From JAPLDA01 sp043787975 (GTDB lineage Bacteria; Bacteroidota; Bacteroidia; AKYH767-A; 2013-40CM-41-45): DNA of 64,000 nucleotides. Position 1 is the stretch's first letter, and every line of letters begins with the position of its first letter. The notes below the pieces were generated by a model. That model worked only from the letters and a program-made list of their open reading frames with translations, was not told where the DNA came from and searched no databases. The translations under genes and the position numbers were made by a program. Positions 63,901 to 64,000 of this stretch are shown here, in pieces. The stretch is taken from the NCBI GenBank assembly GCA_043787975.1, contig JAYVUK010000071.1, positions 1 to 64,000 of the forward strand, read 5' to 3'.

Positions 63901-64000
63901 TTTATTTTGAAATGCCAACGCGTAAAGTTTCATTTGCTTAATCATACTTGCCAAACCGTTTGCTCTTGTTACAGCAACATGTTGACGCAATCCGATTTGA
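63889..64000 (-). CDS. sufE: SufE, partial (C-terminal end only; gene continues beyond the window)
   Basis: Read on the minus strand, the last 112 nt give an open frame ending ...QIGLRQHVAVTRANGLAS, MIKQMKLYALAFQNKVSS and a TAG stop at 63889. This matches the SufE C-terminal helix region (L.QHL.PSR..GL.AMI..I). SufE accepts sulfur from SufS for Fe-S cluster assembly. The N-terminal part, including the active-site cysteine, lies outside the window. The neighbouring DUF59 and DUF2480 genes support the call. Confidence 0.75.
   Translation of the reverse strand, partial: QIGLRQHVAVTRANGLASMIKQMKLYALAFQNKVSS

Overview
The window comes from a low-to-moderate GC member of the Bacteroidota, most likely outside the Bacteroidales. 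The sequence shows PorP/SprF, proteins ending in type A and type B sorting domains of the type IX secretion system (T9SS), SprB-type repeats, a DUF59/DUF2480/sufE gene group, a single-anchor succinate dehydrogenase, and mostly weak or absent Shine-Dalgarno sequences. I cannot place it to genus. I see no tRNA, rRNA, CRISPR array, transposase or prophage module.

Layout. 109-3126: recJ and a glutaryl-CoA-dehydrogenase-like gene, both on the minus strand. 3258-12493: a tightly packed plus-strand surface-glycan locus with a chain-length determinant, O-antigen ligase/polymerase, methyltransferase, GT-C membrane glycosyltransferase, GT4, flippase, GT2 and a B12-binding radical SAM enzyme. 12500-23611: ten minus-strand genes that together encode what looks like complete reductive pyrimidine degradation: a yeast-Fcy1-like cytosine deaminase, PreT/PreA dihydropyrimidine dehydrogenase, dihydropyrimidinase, beta-ureidopropionase, an omega-amino acid transaminase, acylating (methyl)malonate-semialdehyde dehydrogenase and an NCS1 transporter. 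Two genes foreign to the pathway, a four-helix-bundle (S23/IVP) gene and an ORF6N gene, sit inside it. 23876-28630: an MsbA-like exporter, rbfA, a methyltransferase and a Bacteroidota protein of unknown function. 28857-34101: T9SS-related genes, namely an SprB-repeat protein with a type A CTD, PorP/SprF, and a PKD protein with a gliding-type (type B) CTD. 34136-45522: meaB, a WaaE-like glycosyltransferase, a second O-antigen ligase, a 2035-residue alpha-2-macroglobulin, a Tat-exported Mn-type superoxide dismutase and a lipoprotein. 45691-49558: sdhC, a second four-helix-bundle gene, sdhA and sdhB. 49907-60177: a small unknown protein and two very large secreted beta proteins. 60253-64000: a LutB-like protein, lysA, DUF2480, DUF59/SufT and the C-terminal end of sufE.

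How the genes work together. The pyrimidine block would take cytosine, uracil or thymine through the dihydro and ureido stages to beta-alanine or beta-aminoisobutyrate, then via the semialdehyde to acetyl- or propionyl-CoA. The cytosine deaminase, both halves of the dehydrogenase and the CoA-acylating end step are all present. The T9SS genes provide cargo and a PorP/SprF partner for type B cargo. The glycan locus and the two ligase homologues point to cell-surface polysaccharide or LPS assembly.

The most unusual structure is non-coding. Operon spacers and divergent gaps carry several unrelated families of low-complexity, mutually inverted repeats (built on GTTGTTAAGTT, CTAATTAG, GTGACTAAGTGATT, GCCATTTA and ACGAAT). 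Convergent gaps instead carry a different class of compact palindromes (GTCATTCCGAAC..., CACTGAGCTTGTCGAAG, a 24-bp perfect hairpin, and a classical terminator). Both four-helix-bundle genes are framed by inverted copies of the low-complexity repeats, which overlap their own stop codons, inside otherwise ordinary operons. This resembles the intervening sequences of 23S rRNA moved into mRNA, and it is my best candidate for an undescribed system here.
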